DNA from: DATGIQ01 sp035295665
Lineage (GTDB): Bacteria; Planctomycetota; Planctomycetia; Gemmatales; Gemmataceae
Length of the DNA: 14,033 nt
Direction of reading: 5' to 3'
Assembly (NCBI GenBank): GCA_035295665.1
Contig: DATGIQ010000152.1
Location: forward strand, 1-14,033
How positions within the stretch are numbered: the stretch's first letter is position 1; each line of letters begins with the position of its first letter. The notes beneath the pieces are model-generated. The model had not been told where the DNA came from and did not search any database. It saw only the letters and a program-made list of their open reading frames with translations. The translations under genes were made by a program, and so were the position numbers. Of this stretch, positions 1-6,154 are shown piece by piece.

Positions 1-1
1 T

Positions 2-376
2 ACCTACGTCGGTCGGACCGCGGATAAGCGCATGGCCGACCAGGAAGGCATCGTCTATCCGCCAGGGACCGTCTTGTACGAAGATAGTGGTTTCCAAGGA
101 TACGAGCCGGGGGTAGCGCAGACCTGCCGGACGAAAAAAAAGCCGCGCGGCCGGGAGTTAACGGCGGCGGAGAAGTGGAGCAATCGGCAGTTGGGCCGCA
201 TCCGGGTGCGTGTGGAGCATGCCTTGGCCGGCATCAAGCGCTGCCGGATCGTCAAAGACGTCTTGCGGAACATGGCTGAGGATACATCCAATGCGGTCAT
301 AGAGGCGGCCTGTGGCTTGCACAACCTTCGCATTGACAAGCGTAAGCGACCATTGAAAACCTCACGAAATCCTTAA
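2..376 (+). CDS. IS5-type (DDE_Tnp_4) transposase, C-terminal part, cut by the left window edge
   Basis: The frame is open from base 2, so the 5' end lies outside the window; the methionine at 32 is internal. Counting from that methionine, the segment YEDSGFQGYEPG carries an aspartate (D18) matching the second D of the DDE triad. The segment RVRVEHALAGIKRCRI carries the glutamate (E62) matching the final E. These spacings and the VEHxxxxIKR signature are typical of IS5-group / HARBI1-like DDE_Tnp_4 transposases, which cut and join DNA ends during transposition. The first catalytic D would lie off the left edge. The C-terminus is basic and ends normally with TAA. No terminal inverted repeat could be recognised after the stop because the left end of the element is not visible. 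Intactness of the whole element is unknown. Confidence 0.85.
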   Translation, partial: TYVGRTADKRMADQEGIVYPPGTVLYEDSGFQGYEPGVAQTCRTKKKPRGRELTAAEKWSNRQLGRIRVRVEHALAGIKRCRIVKDVLRNMAEDTSNAVIEAACGLHNLRIDKRKRPLKTSRNP

Positions 377-396
377 TTCTGATAAAGTCTATTGCG

Positions 397-663
397 ATGG
401 ATCGACATTCTACCACTGATCACGGGAATAAGAGAAAGCCATTCTTAAGGTGTCTCCTTTCTTCCCCAGAATTTCTTGGCGCTATAATGGGCGGTTGGGT
501 AATATCTCTGCCGATAGTGGCTGTGTTTGTGGCGGGGCATGGCCAATGGTTCTTACTGCCGTACCTGGCGATATATGGAGCCTTCGGAGGCGCGATCGGC
601 CTGTCCATAGGACACGCGATTAGGCTTACTTTTGTGATATGGCGTTTTTTCTTCCGGAGGTAG
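397..663 (+). CDS. Small two-helix membrane protein, unknown function
   Basis: An 88-residue frame with a polar, basic N-terminus (residues 1-25) and two hydrophobic segments at about 28-48 and 51-80. The second is glycine-rich (GAFGGAIGLSIGHAI) and the protein ends in a basic WRFFFRR tail, consistent with an inner-membrane protein. I recognise no family. No convincing Shine-Dalgarno sequence precedes the ATG at 397; an internal ATG at 487 would leave a shorter form with both helices nearly intact. The DNA is visibly AT-richer than the flanking genes, and it starts 20 bp after the transposase stop, so it may be foreign or a passenger. A terminator-like hairpin directly after the stop supports its being a real transcription unit. 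A chance frame cannot be excluded. Confidence 0.5.
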   Translation: MDRHSTTDHGNKRKPFLRCLLSSPEFLGAIMGGWVISLPIVAVFVAGHGQWFLLPYLAIYGAFGGAIGLSIGHAIRLTFVIWRFFFRR

Positions 664-700
664 AAGAGCCCGAAAGGGAACATCGTTCCAGTGCTCTTTT
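664..700 (+). terminator. Terminator-like hairpin after the small membrane protein gene
   Basis: AAGAGC (664-669) pairs with GCTCTT (693-698). Inside this, GGAAC (677-681) pairs with GTTCC (685-689) around a 3-base loop, and the outer arm ends in TTTT. The structure starts right after the TAG stop at 661-663. The outer stem is short and its internal loop is asymmetric, so this is a plausible but not strong intrinsic terminator. Confidence 0.45.
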
Positions 701-724
701 CGGAAGTAATGGTCATTAACAAAC

Positions 725-754
725 TTGCGACGGACAGCTATCAGATCTGATAAT
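725..754 (+). promoter_or_regulatory. Candidate sigma70-type promoter for the glycosyltransferase gene, with a 10-bp palindrome in its spacer
   Basis: TTGCGA (725-730) and GATAAT (749-754) are 18 bp apart, matching 4/6 and 5/6 of the -35 and -10 consensus. The perfect palindrome TCAGATCTGA occupies 741-750, the end of the spacer and the first bases of the -10 box, where a repressor dimer could bind. Transcription would start near 761, about 30 bases before the ATG at 792. Assigned by eye only; consensus matches of this kind also arise by chance. Confidence 0.35.
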
Positions 755-791
755 AGAATATGGGCGCACTGCGTTGCGCAGTGTAGAGAGC

Positions 792-2075
792 ATGCCACGA
801 TCCATGCCAGAGAGCGTTCATCGAGGTCCACTCCCGCGCCTTCTGTTTTGCTCTAACCATTGCTACTGGGATCCCTCCAGCGGTGCCGCCCTCTGCACAC
901 GCGAGTTGCTGGAGACGCTATCCCAGCGGCGTTGGGCATGCCGAGTCTTCTGTGGCCCGCATCTTGACTTCGAGGATGCTAGCTCGCTAGGCCAACTTCT
1001 GGGTGCTGAGCAAATCCGCTTCGAGAAGCGCCAGACAACTGCCGGAGCCATGCCGGTGTCGGTCGTCCATTTCCAGAATGGCGGCGTGCCGGTTATGGTC
1101 TACGATAGTCCCGTGGCCCGCCGCGGTGAGAACCTCACGCGAGAAGAGGGCGCCTGTTTCCTGGCCCTCTTCGATCGCGTGCTGCAACGCTTCCAGCTAG
1201 ACCTGCTGCTGACCTACGGCGGCCATTGGTTGGCCGAAGAGATCATCGCCCACGCCAAGCGGCGGCGCATCCCCGTGGTCTTTGCGCTGCACAACTTCGA
1301 ATACCATGGAGCCGAGCTGTTCCGGCCTGTCGATGCGGTGCTCGTGCCGTCGCGGTTCTCCCAGGAGCACTACCGCCGCACGCTGGGGCTGACCTCCACC
1401 GCCATTCCCGGTCCCTGGGATTGGAGACGGGTGTGCTGCAAGGAGGTACGGGGCCAGTACGTCACGTTTGTCAACCCGCAGCCGCAAAAGGGCGTCTTCC
1501 TGTTCTCACGCATCGCTGCCGAGCTTGCTCGACGACGGCCCGACATCCCGCTCCTGGTCGTCGAGGGGCGGGGCAAAGCCGGTTGGCTCGACCGCACCGG
1601 CATCGACATCGAGCGGCTCGGCAACGTGTTCGTCATGCCCAATACCCCCGACCCGCGCGATTTCTATCAAGTCAGCCGGATGGTGCTGATGCCGTCGCTG
1701 TGGCGTGAATCGTTTGCCCGTGTGGCGGCCGAGGCGATGATGAACGGCATCCCGATCTTGGCCAGCTCGCGCGGCGGCTTACCGGAGACCCTGGAACACG
1801 CCGGCTTCCTCTTCGACGTGCCAGAGAAATACACGCCCGACTCCCGACTGGTGCCCAGCGCCGAAGAAATGGCTCCATGGATCGATACCATTATCCGCCT
1901 TTGGGACGATGCGACGCTCTATGAGCAGGAACGCCGCCGCTGTCTCGCTGCCGCCGAAGCCTGGCGACCCGAGCGCCTGCTGCCGCGCTTCGAAGAATTC
2001 TTTGCCGAGGTCCTGCGGCGCCGTGGCCTCGCAAGCCAGTCCGAAATGCTTAACCGCACGGGACCGGGGACGTAG
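792..2075 (+). CDS. GT-B fold glycosyltransferase, family 4-like
   Basis: Predicted to transfer a sugar from an activated nucleotide donor, probably during synthesis of surface polysaccharide or glycolipid; acceptor and sugar cannot be told. From the upstream TTG (774) it is 433 residues. An N-terminal Rossmann half begins with PRLLFCSNHCYW and SSGAALCTRELLETL (about 21-49). The C-terminal half begins near residue 229 (YVTFVNPQPQKG). The hallmark donor-site EX7E motif is ESFARVAAE (312-320), followed by MMNGIPILASSRGGLPETL. Domains and length fit GT4. ATG 792 is chosen because GAGAG lies just before it and the candidate promoter ends 37 bp upstream; TTG 774 and ATG 804 are alternatives. No polysaccharide cluster is visible nearby, so the gene stands alone between an IS-bearing segment and a damaged locus. 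Confidence 0.85.
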   Translation: MPRSMPESVHRGPLPRLLFCSNHCYWDPSSGAALCTRELLETLSQRRWACRVFCGPHLDFEDASSLGQLLGAEQIRFEKRQTTAGAMPVSVVHFQNGGVPVMVYDSPVARRGENLTREEGACFLALFDRVLQRFQLDLLLTYGGHWLAEEIIAHAKRRRIPVVFALHNFEYHGAELFRPVDAVLVPSRFSQEHYRRTLGLTSTAIPGPWDWRRVCCKEVRGQYVTFVNPQPQKGVFLFSRIAAELARRRPDIPLLVVEGRGKAGWLDRTGIDIERLGNVFVMPNTPDPRDFYQVSRMVLMPSLWRESFARVAAEAMMNGIPILASSRGGLPETLEHAGFLFDVPEKYTPDSRLVPSAEEMAPWIDTIIRLWDDATLYEQERRRCLAAAEAWRPERLLPRFEEFFAEVLRRRGLASQSEMLNRTGPGT

Positions 2076-2442
2076 TCGTTTTCCCAGCCCCACAAGAATG
2101 GTTTCCGTACGATAAAGCACTGTGACATGGTCGCCCGATGCCCCGTCGCTAAGCAGTGACGTTCGCGCTGACTCTATCCGCTTACGCCGCGGCTGAACGT
2201 ACTTCCTGATCAGCCCACAGCCGATGTGCTTGAGCTTCCATGAGCCGGCCGGATCAGTTTCGCTTTTCCAGGCTCACAAATGGGGCACGGCCCCTTTCTT
2301 CTCAGACGGACCGTCCCCTTTTTGAACCAGTTCCTTAAAATCAATTGCAGCGGCACTCGTGTCCGATACACGACCCGCCGTGCCGTGGCAATTCCTACGA
2401 CAGCGCTGTCAGACGGGTTCGCCGGCAGAAGGAGATTGCATC
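2076..2442. other. Gene-free 367-bp gap with a GC-rich paired hairpin element
   Basis: No frame here looks like a gene. A short + frame at 2280-2492 has no family resemblance and overlaps the next gene in another frame. The only visible structure is the pair of GC-rich hairpins at 2278-2325, listed separately. The strong ribosome-binding site of the next gene (AGAAGGAG, near 2430) marks the right end. Confidence 0.6.
2278..2325. repeat. Paired GC-rich hairpins with T-rich flanks (terminator- or REP-like)
   Basis: GGGGC (2282-2286), a 3-base loop ACG, and GCCCC (2290-2294) form a hairpin flanked by AAA before and TTT after, so the arms extend across one bulged T. Twelve bases later comes the self-complementary GGACCGTCC followed by CCTTTTT. 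The two units partly mirror each other (GGGGCACGGCCCC against the reverse complement GGGGACGGTCC). It could end the glycosyltransferase transcript, or be a REP-like palindromic repeat of the kind scattered in many genomes. Only one copy is visible here, so repeat status is inferred. Confidence 0.35.
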
Positions 2443-2721
2443 ATGGTGAACGCTTCCGTCCCGTCTGCGCCGCCGCAGGTGGCCACGGGTAATTCCGGTC
2501 TGGATGATATCCTCGGAGGGGGCCTCACTCCCGATCGTCTGTACCTGGTGGAAGGGGATCCAGGCTCGGGCAAGACCACGCTGGCCCTACAGTTCCTCCT
2601 CCAAGAGGTCCGCACCGGCGAGCCGGTGTTGTATGTGACGCTCTCGGAAACCACCGAGGAATTGCGCGGCGTCGCGTGCTCCCACGGATGGTCGCTGGAA
2701 GCCGTCATCGGGTTCTGGTAG
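2443..2721 (+). pseudogene. Truncated KaiC-like (RecA-fold) ATPase, N-terminal fragment
   Basis: The start ATG at 2443 follows a strong AGAAGGAG box, giving a 92-residue product. Residues 14-30 (ATGNSGLDDILGGGLTP) are the classic KaiC/RadA-type entry. Walker A is GDPGSGKTT (38-46), and VLYVTLSETTEELRGVACSHGWSLE (72-86 and around) is typical of KaiC-like ATPases of bacterial signalling loci. After about residue 88 the similarity stops abruptly and the frame ends four residues later. Walker B, expected well past residue 110, and the whole second half are missing; family members usually have about 230 residues per domain. The following bases encode a receiver domain in another frame, so a deletion fused two genes. 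The fragment should not hydrolyse ATP normally. Confidence 0.8.
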
Positions 2722-3065
2722 TGGACGATAACGTAGATGCGGCGGATAGCATGGCCATGCTTTTGCGAATGGTCGGGCAGGAGGTTCGTGTGGCCTACGA
2801 TGGACCCACCGCCTTGCTTATCGTCCAAGCGTTTCATCCACAGGTGGTGCTCCTGGACATCGGCATGCCGGGAATGGACGGCTATGCCGTGGCCCGCCGG
2901 CTCAACGAAAGCCCCGAGCTGAAGCCCGAGGTATTGGTAGCCATGACGGGTTGGGGCCAACAAGAAGATCGGCGCCGTTCTCTGCAAGCAGGCTTCGACC
3001 ACCACCTGGTTAAGCCCGCAAAGCCAGAGGAGCTGGAACAGCTGTTTCGTCGGAACAAAGAATAA
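2676..3065 (+). CDS. CheY-like receiver domain, probable remnant of a hybrid sensor histidine kinase
   Basis: Up to 129 residues from GTG 2676 (ATG 2688 is an alternative). All receiver signature residues are present: the acidic pair D17-D18 in VLVVDDN, phospho-acceptor D61 in VVLLDIGMPGMDG, T91 in VAMTGWG, and K113 in LVKPAKPEEL. There is no output domain. The sequence style (DDNVDAADSMAMLLRM, then VRVAYDGPTAL) is that of receivers at the C-terminus of hybrid histidine kinases. The coding sequence emerges directly from the truncated KaiC-like gene in another frame, overlapping it by 46 bp. I infer that a deletion removed the rest of the ATPase gene and the kinase body. No good ribosome-binding site precedes either start, so expression would depend on coupling to the upstream fragment. 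It may be a functional stand-alone receiver or just debris. Confidence 0.7.
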   Translation: MLPRMVAGSRHRVLVVDDNVDAADSMAMLLRMVGQEVRVAYDGPTALLIVQAFHPQVVLLDIGMPGMDGYAVARRLNESPELKPEVLVAMTGWGQQEDRRRSLQAGFDHHLVKPAKPEELEQLFRRNKE

Positions 3066-3242
3066 TGCCATCCGTGGCTAAGACAAGTTCATCCGCCATC
3101 CGGGGAAGTGAACGATCGAAATTGCCGCGGTGGAAATGCGCTCGCCAAGATTGATTGTCCTGGCCGACGCAATGAAGCCTGCTGAGCAATGGCTTGTCCA
3201 CTTCTTGAGAAGGATTTTGCACCTTCTGGCCAGGCTTGGGCG
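3066..3242. other. Convergent intergenic gap with one weak hairpin
   Basis: This lies between the receiver gene (+) and the glsB-like gene (-). The only structure seen is AGAAGG (3208-3213) pairing with CCTTCT (3222-3227) around an 8-base loop. It has no T-run on either strand, so calling it a bidirectional terminator would be weak. Confidence 0.3.
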
Positions 3243-3521
3243 TTAGACTCTTCGGCGGGGGGCCACGGCGCGAATGAGAGCGACCAGGATACACGCGCCC
3301 ACAAACGCGATGACGATGCTACCCCAGAAGCCGGCTTCCCCCTGGACCAGCAGGCTGAACACTAACCCGCCGATGAATGCGCCGATCAGGCCGACGATGA
3401 TGTCGCCAATGATCCCGTAACCGCCGCCACGCATGAACAGGCCGGCCAGCCAACCGCCAATGAGCCCGACGATGAGCCAAGCGATAATGCCGCCCGGACG
3501 AAGCTCCATTGCTGCAAACAT
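3243..3521 (-). CDS. GlsB/YeaQ/YmgE family stress-response membrane protein
   Basis: A 92-residue, glycine-rich inner-membrane protein with three hydrophobic helices at about 10-28, 34-57 and 65-86. The first helix region reads IIAWLIVGLIGGWLAGLFM; a GxxGDIIVGLIGAFIGG segment follows, which is the characteristic repeat-like core of the family (Pfam Transgly_assoc). Length and ending (short basic tail RRRV) are normal for the family. Its members are linked to general stress and envelope conditions, but no biochemical activity is established. ATG 3521 is supported by GGAGG six bases upstream. It is the third gene after a dksA-like gene and an unknown gene on the same strand, with only 33 bp to its upstream neighbour, so co-transcription is likely. 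Confidence 0.92.
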   Translation of the reverse strand: MFAAMELRPGGIIAWLIVGLIGGWLAGLFMRGGGYGIIGDIIVGLIGAFIGGLVFSLLVQGEAGFWGSIVIAFVGACILVALIRAVAPRRRV

Positions 3522-3554
3522 GGCGATCCTCCACTTGTTGCTGAAGTTACTTGG

Positions 3555-3791
3555 TTAACGCCTCATGGACCTTTCGGAATGGTCGCCTTCGGAATCAGGA
3601 TCCGGATCGTTTTTCACGGTGAAGGTCCACGCCGGGACAATGCGATCCACTTCCTCGACGGTCTCCCAGCCGCTCCAGCCGTGGACGACCTTCCCGCGGT
3701 CCGGGTGGATCCCTCGCCACCAGCGGCGGACGCGCTGGAATCGTCCATGTTGAAAGAGCACGTGTTCATCGAGAAGCTCGTGTTTTGGCAT
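3555..3791 (-). CDS. Hypothetical soluble 78-residue protein
   Basis: I do not recognise the family. The product is charged and tryptophan-rich, without a signal peptide or membrane helix. An N-terminal KHELLDEHVLFQHGRFQRV stretch leads to a WWRGIHPDRGKVVHGWSGWETV section, then a hydrophobic beta-like run (RIVPAWTFTVKN), and it ends in an acidic/basic low-complexity tail rich in D, E, S and R. ATG 3791 has AGGAAG about six bases upstream. It sits between the dksA-like gene (44 bp away) and the glsB-like gene (33 bp away) in the same direction, and overlapping frames on the other strand look less gene-like. The tight spacing and the ribosome-binding site make it a likely real gene; its role, perhaps in stress adaptation, is guessed only from neighbours. 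Confidence 0.6.
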   Translation of the reverse strand: MPKHELLDEHVLFQHGRFQRVRRWWRGIHPDRGKVVHGWSGWETVEEVDRIVPAWTFTVKNDPDPDSEGDHSERSMRR

Positions 3792-3835
3792 GGGAGACTT
3801 CCTGTTCGCTGATGAGCAGACAGGCGCCCGTTTTG

Positions 3836-4216
3836 CTACCTTCGGGCAAAGCTTCCCGCACGCTCCAGCTCCCGTGCACAGTCAATACAATGACGAGCAT
3901 ACGGCAGAGCTTGAAGACGCGCCTTGGGAATCTCTGTCTGGCACTCCTCGCATCGGCCAAAGGTTTGTTCGTCAATCCGGTCCAAGGCAGCGGCCGTTTC
4001 TGCCAAGGTTTGCTCCTCGCTTTCGAGGAGGCTTAGCGCGACCTGCTGATCAAAACTGTCCGTGCCTAAATCCGCCGGGTGAAGCGGCAAGTTGGAAAGA
4101 TTGCCATCCCCGCTGCGGCGAAAGGCTTCCTCTCCCAGGTCGCTAACATTCTCGCGCAAGCGCTCCCTTAAGCGAAGGAGCTGATCCCGAAAGGAATGCA
4201 ATTCAGTCGTCGTCAT
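3836..4216 (-). CDS. DksA/TraR family C4 zinc-finger protein
   Basis: A 126-residue protein. The N-terminal half is helical (TELHSFRDQLLRLRERLRE), followed by ADLGTDSFDQQVALSLLESEE, the segment typical of DksA-like proteins before the coiled-coil exit. The zinc finger is Cys89-x2-Cys92-x17-Cys110-x2-Cys113 (CEEC and CIDC), with all four ligands present. Family members bind in the RNA polymerase secondary channel and alter initiation, often in starvation or stress. The acidic coiled-coil-tip residues needed for E. coli DksA activity cannot be assigned by eye, so the effect on polymerase is unproven. ATG 4216 is preferred: a TTG at 4270 would add an 18-residue arginine-rich extension not seen in the family. 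The ribosome-binding site is weak (GAGTGAG). First gene of a probable three-gene unit. Confidence 0.88.
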   Translation of the reverse strand: MTTTELHSFRDQLLRLRERLRENVSDLGEEAFRRSGDGNLSNLPLHPADLGTDSFDQQVALSLLESEEQTLAETAAALDRIDEQTFGRCEECQTEIPKARLQALPYARHCIDCARELERAGSFARR

Positions 4217-4254
4217 GGCACACTCACTCAAATCTCTGGAAGACTGGGTAACGA

Positions 4255-4266
4255 CTCGGCGCCGAG
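4255..4266. promoter_or_regulatory. 12-bp perfect palindrome upstream of the dksA-like gene
   Basis: CTCGGCGCCGAG is self-complementary and lies 39-50 bp before the ATG at 4216, a position compatible with an operator or a 5'-leader hairpin. No convincing promoter boxes were found around it. In GC-rich DNA such a palindrome may be fortuitous. Confidence 0.2.
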
Positions 4267-4382
4267 CCAACTCCTACCACACCAGGGCCCGCTGGGTGCC
4301 CTAATAGTGGGGAGAAACATGCAAGTCGTGTGCCGATTGCAGAATGCCTTGGCAACCACGTTGGCGGTGGCCACGCTGGATC

Positions 4383-5987
4383 TCAAGGACCGGAACTGCT
4401 CGGAGGGGGGAGCGGTTGCGGTGGAGAAGGCAAGGCGGACGTGGAGCCTTCAGATGCGCTGGCCGAGGGACACCCCCCGCCTTCGCCGGCGATTCCCTGG
4501 GCGGGATGGCCAAGGGCTCGGTAAAGACGAAACTGGGCCCGGTCATAATCGGCGATTGCAGCGTAGTAGTCGAAATATGCCTGGGCAAGCGCTTGCACGG
4601 CCGCCACGGCTTCCTGGGGTCGGACCAGCGTCTGCACCACGCCCCCGGCTTGCTTCGTCTGCCCCAAGGCGGCCAGGTTCTTGTCCGCAGAAGCGACCGC
4701 TGATCGGAGCCCTCGGTCAGCTGCGCTCGTCCGGCGGCCAGCGGATTGGGCCTGGGCGTAAGCCTGGGCCACCTCGGCGGCCACCCGATCCTGGATGCGG
4801 AACAGCTCAAGGACCGCAAGATGGTTCTCGGCCGTGCGCTGATGGATACGCGCCCGGTTGCCGAAACCGAGGTTATCCAACTGCCACAATACCTGGAGGT
4901 CGAGGTCACCCCGCAGACCGGTGTTGTCGATCTTGCCATTGGGGCCGCCCGCAAAGATGCCCCCAGCGAGAGTCCCGGTCACCGGCGTTGAGAAACCACG
5001 CAAGAGGACACTGGGGATCAAGGGCCGCAGCTTCTCCTGCTTTAGCAGGGCCAGGGTTGCTTGCACCTGCGCCTGCTGGGCAGCCAATTCGGGCCGGGAA
5101 GTAAGCGCAATCGGAATCAGATCATCCACGTGCTGGTTGAGGTCGATGAGGTCCACGCGGAGGTAGGGAGGCTCCGCCGGCTCCACCTGAGCGGAGGGAT
5201 CTAACCGCAAGATGCGCAGCAAATCCGCACTGGCCACCCGCCAGCGCTCACGGGCCAGGAATTCGGCTTGCTGACGCCGCGCAAGCTCTGTGTCGGCCCG
5301 ATCCAATTCCAGCGCAGGGACCAAGCCCCCGGACACCAGCTTCTGAGTGCGGCCGAGGATTTCCTCGGTACGGTGCGTGGCTTCGATCGCCCCGGCCAGC
5401 TCACCCCGGGCCTGCTGCACCGTGAAGTAGGCGTCGGTCACTGCCAGCAGTGTATCATTGGCGGCCGTCTGGAGGTCTGCTTGCCGGGCCCGCAGCTGCT
5501 GCCGGGCGACCAGCCGCGCAAAGATCGCATCATCAAGGGAAAGGATGGCGGCCGCCCCGATCCCGGTGCCGACACCGAACATGAGACTACTGCGACTATT
5601 GTCGAGGATGTTGCCGGAGGTGTCCTGAACCTTGCCATCATGACGGTTGTAGTCACCACCCACGGTAAGCGTCGGCAGCCAGAGGGCTCTCGCTTGGTCG
5701 AGCACAGCCATCGCCACCCGGATTCGTTCGGCGGCAGCGGCGATGTCGACCGCTTGAACATGGGCCAGCTGCAAGGCGCTCGGCAAGCTGATCGGAAGCG
5801 ACTTGTCGCCGTCGGGGGGAGCAAGAGAAGGATAAGGGGCCGCCGGAGCAGACTGAGAAGTCTCTGTAGGCGTGAGAGACGGTAACTGCTCCTGGGCGAA
5901 CGCGCTAGCAGGCACTGCGTCCAGACGAATGGCCAGGACGACGAACAGCGTCAGCGCACACGATCCCGGTGAGCTGGCTCTTAGCAT
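4383..5987 (-). CDS. TolC-family outer-membrane efflux channel
   Basis: A 534-residue protein with an N-terminal hydrophobic stretch (SPGSCALTLFVVLAIRLDAVPASAFA) acting as a signal peptide, cut probably near 30. Two OEP repeats follow. The first contains LPSALQLAHVQAVDIAAAAERI and LDQARALWLPTLTVGGDY (around 70-115). The second contains ALTSRPELAAQQAQVQATLALL and later long alanine- and glutamine-rich helices (about 390-490), as expected for the periplasmic alpha-barrel. It forms the exit duct of a tripartite pump; the RND pump and adaptor genes lie directly upstream on the same strand. A 167-bp spacer separates it from the adaptor gene, so it may be co-transcribed or have its own start. The C-terminal ~30 residues form an unusual serine/proline-rich tail (SALPSPPQPLPPPSSSGP). 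The ribosome-binding site is weak (GGCAAGG). Confidence 0.9.
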   Translation of the reverse strand: MLRASSPGSCALTLFVVLAIRLDAVPASAFAQEQLPSLTPTETSQSAPAAPYPSLAPPDGDKSLPISLPSALQLAHVQAVDIAAAAERIRVAMAVLDQARALWLPTLTVGGDYNRHDGKVQDTSGNILDNSRSSLMFGVGTGIGAAAILSLDDAIFARLVARQQLRARQADLQTAANDTLLAVTDAYFTVQQARGELAGAIEATHRTEEILGRTQKLVSGGLVPALELDRADTELARRQQAEFLARERWRVASADLLRILRLDPSAQVEPAEPPYLRVDLIDLNQHVDDLIPIALTSRPELAAQQAQVQATLALLKQEKLRPLIPSVLLRGFSTPVTGTLAGGIFAGGPNGKIDNTGLRGDLDLQVLWQLDNLGFGNRARIHQRTAENHLAVLELFRIQDRVAAEVAQAYAQAQSAGRRTSAADRGLRSAVASADKNLAALGQTKQAGGVVQTLVRPQEAVAAVQALAQAYFDYYAAIADYDRAQFRLYRALGHPAQGIAGEGGGCPSASASEGSTSALPSPPQPLPPPSSSGP

Positions 5988-6154
5988 CGCCTTGCCCTCG
6001 CTGCCCCTTACCTCGGTTGACTCCGCGCGGCGGCCTTGTGCAGCCTCTGCTCTTTATGTCGGTTAGAGGAATTCGCGTGGTTGAATGAATCGCGCGGACG
6101 AATCGGCTTCTACGGAGAATGCGCGGTTAGGCTTGCCTAGTTCGCTCTCCTTAC

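Noticed and set aside
2280..2492. Short + frame before the KaiC-like fragment
   Set aside because: No family resemblance, starts inside a hairpin element and overlaps the KaiC-like start in another frame.
3010..3294. - strand frames in the convergent gap after the glsB-like gene
   Set aside because: They overlap the receiver gene and the glsB-like C-terminus, have no ribosome-binding site and no recognisable domain.
4196..5104. + strand frame of 302 codons opposite the TolC gene and the dksA-like start
   Set aside because: Arginine-, glycine- and proline-rich shadow of the TolC reading frame with no motif.
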